Part shown: in pieces, positions 58,610 to 64,000 of the stretch
Numbering within the stretch: position 1 is the first letter of the stretch
How the letters are laid out: each line of letters begins with the position of its first letter
Origin: Cladopsammia gracilis
Lineage: Eukaryota; Cnidaria; Anthozoa; Scleractinia; Dendrophylliidae
Direction of reading: 5' to 3'
DNA: 64,000 nt
Assembly (NCBI GenBank): GCA_022457155.1
Contig: JAJGOT010000125.1
Coordinates: forward strand, 248,001 to 312,000
Translations under genes and position numbers: made by a program
The notes under the pieces: model-generated
Database searches by the model: none
What the model was told of the DNA's origin: nothing
The model's input: only the letters and a program-made list of their open reading frames with translations

Positions 58610-58730
58610 AGGCCCGGTTCAAGCGTCGAACTTCACATGTGCTGAACCTAATGCAAATGAGCAAGAACAATAGATTTTTCTCATTGCATTAGGTTCGGCA
58701 CATGTGAAGTTCGACGTTTGAACCGGGCCT
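58610..58730. mobile_element. Palindromic MITE (AGGCCCGGTTCAA type)
   Basis: About 120 bp; ends GGCCCGGTTCAAGCGTCGAA and TTCGACGTTTGAACCGGGCC, arms about 52 bp. Confidence 0.9.
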
Positions 58731-59128
58731 AATACCTTGAATTGAGTAGAAATCACCTTTCCTCCAGGGTTATTTTGACTTGTCATATTGTAACTTAATA
58801 TATAGTATACAAGTCAAAACAACTATTTATTCAAGGTTATTCTGGCCTTTTTTCTTAGTTGACGTTTTCGCCTTTTTAAAATAGTCAATATATATCATTT
58901 CACATGACCATTTTTATTAGTCATAACAGTAATATACTTGTTGGTTATTTTAACATAAACTAGTCATTTTTTACAACTAATATAAATGGTGAAAAGGAGG
59001 TTACTTTTTATTATTAACTATTCTGAGTGGTTATATTGACCGTTTAAGGTCACGTCAAAGTAACTAATTCAGGTTATTAAGCTATAAATATCGAGTTATG
59101 AATTTTCCTAAAATACCTTTTAAACCTC

Positions 59129-59645
59129 CGGTACGTTGCGCAAGTCTATTATAAAACAAAAGTAGGAGGAATTTGTATACGTTTGATTAATACGGAATAT
59201 ATTGATTTTGAATTCATATCAAAGTCTTTCCCCTTTGCGCGATGAACATCAGCTCAAATTGGATACCAGTGTCTTTCTTCAAATTTTAATTGTTCTACGC
59301 ATGCGTAGTTCGAGTGATTCAGCAAATTTAACGAAAATTTCGAAAACGGCGGGGACTTTTGCGTTACATCCTGACGTTAAGAGATATCCGGCTTAGTCTT
59401 CCACGTAGTCAGGAAATCACTCGGATTTTACTTGTAAACAAACTCGAATGCGTAATGTTCGAACTCGAAAAGCCGACCCTAATTTTTTCCCGATTGCCCC
59501 GAAACATGATTTTAATGGTGTTCTATATGTTAAATTTACCTTTTCCGTTGTGGAGTTTTCGACATTTTGCGTTGTTTCTACGAACGAAGCCAAAATGTTC
59601 GAAATTGAATGATTTTAAAAGGGGTCTAAATTGCGCAACGTGACG
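59129..59645. mobile_element. Possible element with ACGTTGCGCAA ends
   Basis: TACGTTGCGCAA at 59132 and TTGCGCAACGTGA at 59631. It interrupts the split repeat described at 57655. The 94-codon ORF inside lacks homology. Confidence 0.4.
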
Positions 59646-59852
59646 CGGATCAAATTGTGACCTGATGTTAAACGTGACTTTCATATGATAAAAAATACAT
59701 CATGGTCATTATCGTTCAAGACAGTCTTATCAATTTGATCAGTATTTTCTTCATTTTTAAGAAGTTGTTTCCACTAAGGTGGTGGAATGGCACTAACAAT
59801 ACCAAGAAAAAAATAATAATCTGACAAGAAGAGATCATATTATTCTTCTTAA

Positions 59853-60385
59853 AGGGAATCTCGGCTAGAAAAAATATTTCTTCTAGATCATTAGTTCGTA
59901 TCATTGTTAAACTGGTTTACGGGTTTTGAAGGTGATTACAAACCTTTTACTCTTGAATACTGGGTATTTTGTTTCTGCATTTTTTGCTTTCAAATTTCCC
60001 GCGCGCCGCCATGTTTGTTTTCGTAAAGTTTGATGGGAAATTATGACGTCATTGCATTGTCGTGAGCTTTCAATACGACGGTTTAAGTCAACATCACTTA
60101 AATTTATAAATATATATATGCTTTTAATGCATTTTTGACTGAATATTCTACGGTTCTACCGCGAAATCTTCTTCGGTAAACTCCATATTGACATCTTCGA
60201 CAACGCAATGACGTCATAAATTACCATAAAGAAAACATGGCGGCCCGCGGAAATTTAAACTGAAAAAAGAACACTTCACATTCAGTAACCAGTTACGGAG
60301 ATACCGACTTACAACCCCAGCCTGAGTTAAATATAATCATTACGAATTCCTTGGATCTAGAACTGTTTTTCAGCCGAGGTTCCCT
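59853..60385 (-). mobile_element. TTAA-flanked MITE family B, copy 2
   Basis: TTAA at 59849-59852 and 60386-60389. The whole 533 bp aligns to the reverse complement of 24044-24587, including ATGACGTCAT and AACATGGCGGC words. Confidence 0.9.
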
Positions 60386-60749
60386 TTAAAAAGTTCCCAA
60401 CTTTTTAACTTAGAATTATTTCATAGGATATCACTTCGTTTCACAAAGCCTGCTTCTTTTATTATTTTTTTTATGATATATAGATTGTTTGTCAATTAAG
60501 AGGTTGTGGTTGTTCCAAATGATTTCATTTAAAACGTCCTGTTTTGTTGCAGGAGTGCTGGTGTTAAACTCTGACCAGGCCAGGCTTCAAGGCATTCTTT
60601 AAAAAAATAGGTAGTTTGAAAGGTATTAAAATTAAATAATTTGAAATTGCATTGAAGCAGAAATGAAGATCCTATGTTTTTACGATAAAAAGACCAATCT
60701 ACTAACTTATAAAATCAAATTTGTGGCCACTCTTCCTTGTGCGCCGTAC

Positions 60750-60929
60750 AGAAGTAAAACCAAAACCAATCATGACTTGCTCGCACGCGTTTTCCCGCGC
60801 TTGGCGCCGGCTACATTTATTATATGCTTCGAGCTCTGATTGGTTCATTGGATTGTTTACGACTGCTGTGATTGGTCAGAGTAATTACTTTGGTTTTGGT
60901 TTTACGACACTTATTTGAAAAATGCTCTA
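60750..60929. mobile_element. MITE family C, 5'-truncated copy
   Basis: Begins inside the family at CAGAAGTAAAACC and shares CTTGCTCGCACGCGTTTTCC, CTTGGCGCCG, TGATTGGTTCATTGG and a decayed GAAAAATGCTCTA end. Confidence 0.85.
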
Positions 60930-61199
60930 GTGAGTAACATGTATTTATAAATTGTTTCGCGGTGTTGTTATCAGCGCTGTATTGCAGCATGCTTTAAAAA
61001 TGCTTCATGTAACAATAGCTTGATGTAAGAGTGTCCACACTGGGGAACCATCAGCTTCCGTCCCTTTCATTAGAACAACGTGGCTTCAAGTAGGCCTGGA
61101 ATGAAAATTAGTGTTATAAAAATCAAAGGCTCCTATAAGCCAACTCGTGAATATGAAACACTCTAAACTCCTAGCTCTAAATAAAACATTCTGCACACC

Positions 61200-61230
61200 T
61201 GTGGACCTCCCTGTCTCCCCTGCGTCTCAG
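61200..61230 (-). other. Possible 27-nt collagen-like exon
   Basis: Minus strand: acceptor-like TGTGCTCTGAG, then nine codons TQGRQGGPQ, then GTGTGC. The length is a multiple of 3 and phase 0 fits the apple-like exon at 61897. Very short and with a poor donor, so speculative. Confidence 0.15.
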
Positions 61231-61430
61231 AGCACAAACCGATATAATAACTGTAACAAAACTGGGCCATTGTTCTTAAATTTTCTTTGATACAAATATG
61301 TATTTTTTTGCTTTTCAAAGTGATATACAATCCGATGATATAGCTCCTATAAGACATCATGAATAACTACACTTTAGGTAAACGATTTTTTTCGTTTGTC
61401 TCACGATGGAGTCACTTTAAGATGTTGATC

Positions 61431-61473
61431 GCGACGTTTCGACTGCTATTACTGCTAGTCTTCATCAGGCGAT
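61431..61473 (-). ncRNA. Hammerhead ribozyme-like motif (left arm copy)
   Basis: Read on the minus strand: helix I ATCGC with GCGAT, core CTGATGA, an extra A, helix II GACT with AGTC, then GAA, a palindromic two-pair helix III ACGT, and C at the cleavage position. The short self-complementary helix III matches the dimer-acting hammerheads reported in Penelope retroelements. The extra A after CTGATGA departs from the textbook core. Confidence 0.55.
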
Positions 61474-61739
61474 GAGGTCGATTGGTTACGTGTCGGTTAT
61501 GTAACACGTTGGCTTGTTGCTATTGGTGCATTTCGATCCTCATTATTAGATGTTGTTCCCTCTCCGGTCCGATTTGATATCGGTCGGCTGTTATGCTTCT
61601 TGATTATAGGCATCCACGCTTCGGACCGGAGAGGGACCGGAGAGGGAACAACATCTTTTCGGAATAATAATGAGGATCGAAATGCACCAATAGCAACAAG
61701 CCAACCTGTTACATAAGCGACACGTAACCAATCGACCTC

Positions 61740-61786
61740 ATCGCCTGATGAAGACTAGCAGTAATAGCAGTCGAAACGTTGCGATC
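61740..61786 (+). ncRNA. Hammerhead ribozyme-like motif (right arm copy)
   Basis: Same as the left-arm copy, but the cleavage position is T (GAAACGTT) instead of C. Probably slower or inactive. Confidence 0.45.
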
Positions 61787-61896
61787 AACATCTTAAAGTG
61801 ACTCCATCGTGAGACAAACAAAAAAAAAATCGTTTACCTATCTTACACACCACGATGAACAACAACCACATTTTTTGTAACTACACTTTAATTTAC

Positions 61897-62219
61897 CTTT
61901 TCATATGACATCCTATCGAAAAACCAAAACCTAAATCCCAGTCTGTTAACGATGTCGCCACCATCCTTCAACAGCTCGCAAACCTTCTTCCCCTCCGAGT
62001 CCCCCACGGTCGCCAGATTAAATCCACGACAACGAGGCTCTCTTAAACAGAAGTCGCTGCACTGCATGGCGGTCACGGCCTTGTGCTGAATGATCACGTG
62101 ACCATCTATAGCTTTGTTTGTGTTATTAACCTGACTCTTGATAATATCTTTCCGAGAGCAAGACGGGGCGAGGGCGATCGGAGTGGGCGTGGGTTTTGGT
62201 CGTTGCCACAACCCAAGAG
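61897..62219 (-). CDS. PAN/apple-like exon, paralogue of 50481-50770 (partial gene)
   Basis: Acceptor TGTTTTGTAG at 62220-62221, donor GTAAAT at 61896, 323 nt, entering in phase 1 and leaving in phase 0, identical to its paralogue. It reads ALGLWQRPKPTPTPI, then an apple-like core: HKAVTAMQCSDFCLREPRC, RGFNLATVGDSEGKKVCELL, FRFWFFDRMSYEK. Cysteine spacing (CSDFCLREPRC) matches CIDTCLRWQSC of the paralogue. The signal-peptide exon should lie at higher coordinates but was not identified, and no downstream exon is certain. Confidence 0.75.
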
Positions 62220-62257
62220 CTACAAAACAGTAAAAATACTGCCATTAAAGGCTGGTA

Positions 62258-62945
62258 CACACGAGCGATGCAAAGGTAAGCGCAAGCACAGGCAAACACA
62301 CGTGTGATCTGCCATAATGCAAACGCACGTGCAGGCAAACACACGGGTGAACTACTATGCGCATGCGCGAGCAAAAATACGTTTGAACTAACATGACATG
62401 ACACAAACGCAAGCGCAAGCAAACACACTTGTTAACGACAATAACGCAAATGCAAGTCAATACACGTGTGAACTACATTTCTCTATTTTCGAATTGCCCA
62501 TAATACACTTTGTTTGTCCCCCAAATGTTGCATAAACTATTGTTTTGAAATGCTCTTGGGAATATGCAGTCCTCCCAAGAACACAAACGCAAACGCACGC
62601 GGAGGCAAACACACGTGTGAAATATCACAACGCAAACACAAACGCACGCGCAGGCAAACACAAGTGTGAACTACCATAAAGCAAAGACAAGCGCAAGAGC
62701 AAGCAAGCAAAGGTACGTTTGAACCAACATAACGAAAACGCAAGCTCGTGCAAACACACGTGTTGGCTGCCACAACGCAAACGCAAGCCAATATACATGT
62801 TAACTACCATAACGCAAACGGAAACGCAAACGCAAACGCAAGGGCAGACGCCGACGCAAGAAAGGGTAAATTTTCCATTTATTTGCGCTTGCGTTTGCAT
62901 TTGCATTTCATACGTGTAAATCGGAGCAACGCAAACGCATACGTT
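62258..62945. repeat. CGCAAACG/CACACGTGTGAAC minisatellite
   Basis: Irregular units such as CGCAAACGCA, GCAGGCAAACACACGTGTGAA and ACTACCATAA. Interrupted at 62490-62577 by a fragment of the 20898-21033 MITE family; the end turns over into the complementary TTGCGTTTGCATTTGC. The Cys/Val-rich minus-strand ORFs are repeat artefacts. Confidence 0.85.
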
Positions 62946-63670
62946 CCATACATCCACGCTCATTTAAAATACTTTGAAATTGTTCCAAATTGTTTAACTT
63001 GCCTAATAAATGTTACTGGAATTGTTTAAGAGCTCAGTTGATAGGGACGGCTTCCAAGTTCAAACAGAGCAAGTAAAATTAACCGTCGTGTATTCACGTT
63101 CTCTAAAAAACCTATAATTTGGTCATTTGACGTTGTTGTTTTGTAAGGAACGGCAAAGAATTGCATCAAAATGAAAAACGCACGTGCAGAGATCGACAGT
63201 GTTTTCGCTCATTAAACCTATCGTTTTGTGACGCTCTCGCTCTCCCTGCCGTTGCAGTCGTGGTTGATAAAGCTCCCTAGTCTTAAGGCGGGGATAAACC
63301 TGGATGCCATATTTTCGCCACTTAACATGGGTTTTATGGAAATATCTCGTTCACGTTTCAAGCAATCCCAAAACTCGCTCCTCATCTTAATCTATGTTAT
63401 GGGGTATTTTGCAAATGTTTGGGTGATACTGGGGTATGTTTGAGAGGAAATAGTTTTTCTCAAAGGATTTGTAAAATTTAAGGAAATAAGAAATATTGAA
63501 GAGTTAATGTACTTTTAGAATTAGAATTTGAACGGACACCAAAATACTCCACTATCGAACCTGGGGTGCTCTTGCGTGGGTATCAATTGTTCCAAAAATC
63601 ATTTTCTTTCTTATATCCCTTCTTTAAAACTCTTAAAATTTCCTTGAAATTCACGTTTATCCCCACCTTG
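62946..63670. other. Intergenic, no gene seen
   Basis: No convincing exon. AT-rich single-copy-looking sequence; a signal-peptide exon for the 61.9 kb PAN gene could hide here but I cannot point to one. Confidence 0.4.
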
Positions 63671-63907
63671 CACTGGAGTTAATTTTTTCGGAGTTATTTC
63701 AACTCCAAAAAAGAGTTATTTTCCCCCCAAAAGCAGTTACCTTGCTGTATAGTAGAGTTAAATTAACTCCATTAGTGGTTGGAGTTATTTTAACCCCCAG
63801 ATTCGGAGTAAATTTGGAGTTAAAATGACCCCAAAAAGGGGATTATCCTGAACCTAAAATTTTTACTCCACTTTTGGAGTTAAAATAACTCTTTGAAAAT
63901 TGCAGTG
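63671..63907. mobile_element. MITE made of GGAGTTA/TAACTCC repeats
   Basis: Ends CACTGGAGTTAATTTTTTC and GAGTTAAAATAACTC...GAAAATTGCAGTG; the interior repeats GGAGTTATTTCAACTCC-like words. Confidence 0.7.
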
Positions 63908-64000
63908 ATATTATTACCGTAGAATTCCAAAAAACCGCTTACGTTTTTGTGACTTTCTCTTTTCACGAAGTTGAATGAAATTAAACAATTCATTCCATTT

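Larger units (their letters stand above)
61375..61840. mobile_element. Penelope-type foldback with hammerhead-like cores
   Basis: Arms 61375-61570 and 61634-61840, near-perfect complements (TAGGTAAACG...; GGTCGATTGGTTACGTGTCG). Each arm carries CTGATGA, a stem and GAAACGT: minus strand 61436-61468, plus strand 61745-61780. No reverse transcriptase left. Confidence 0.85.

Noticed and set aside
62126..62963. Cys/Val-rich minus-strand ORFs (CVCLRVRL...)
   Set aside because: All come from the CGCAAACG/CACACGTG minisatellite, open in several frames at once.

Overview
This is animal nuclear DNA: AT-rich, intron-rich, with GT-AG splice sites, short exons separated by long gaps, and dense short inverted-repeat transposons. 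The gene families (a paired-class homeobox gene, STIMATE, PAN/apple plus discoidin proteins) and the style of the repeats (a 106-bp satellite, Penelope-type foldbacks, many TTAA- and TA-flanked MITEs) fit an anthozoan cnidarian, most likely a stony coral. The species assignment is inference, not proof. Most open reading frames above 60 codons here are chance or repeat-derived. The real genes had to be assembled from exons by matching splice phase.

Layout. 0-1.4 kb (+): the 3' part of a paired-class homeobox gene. 1.4-7.1 kb: intergenic, with a 27-bp minisatellite and several MITEs. 7.2-15.8 kb (-): a complete six-exon STIMATE (TMEM110) gene of 283 aa, with introns full of MITEs, a tRNA-like SINE and a 106-bp satellite array. 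15.8-21.1 kb: repeats, including a TA-flanked element built from TTAACGCG motifs. 21.1-25.3 kb (+): a three-exon secreted or membrane-anchored PAN plus F5/8C (discoidin) gene, 292 aa. 25.3-29.6 kb: MITEs and a truncated Penelope-like element. 29.6-36.6 kb (-): a seven-exon, 432-aa secreted protein with two consecutive 12-cysteine modules and a GPI-like tail, in no family I recognise. 35.1-45.5 kb: a tandem segmental duplication that multiplied the leader-exon region of that gene, giving four leader-exon copies, one with a damaged start codon. 46-50 kb: a G-rich TA-flanked element, a large foldback and a three-copy 119-bp CACGTG repeat. 50.5-51.6 kb (-) and 61.9-62.2 kb (-): two paralogous apple-like exons; the first has its own signal-peptide exon. 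52-64 kb: MITEs, a Tc1-like element, a Penelope-type foldback with a hammerhead-like core, and a CGCAAACG minisatellite.

The identified genes are independent units, not an operon. Themes are cell-surface or secreted proteins (the 12-Cys protein, PAN/F5-8C, two PAN genes) and ER calcium signalling (STIMATE). The least familiar parts are the 12-Cys gene with its duplicated leader exons, the palindromic elements carrying hammerhead-like cores, and a satellite that appears to have grown out of the interior of a TTAA-flanked MITE.
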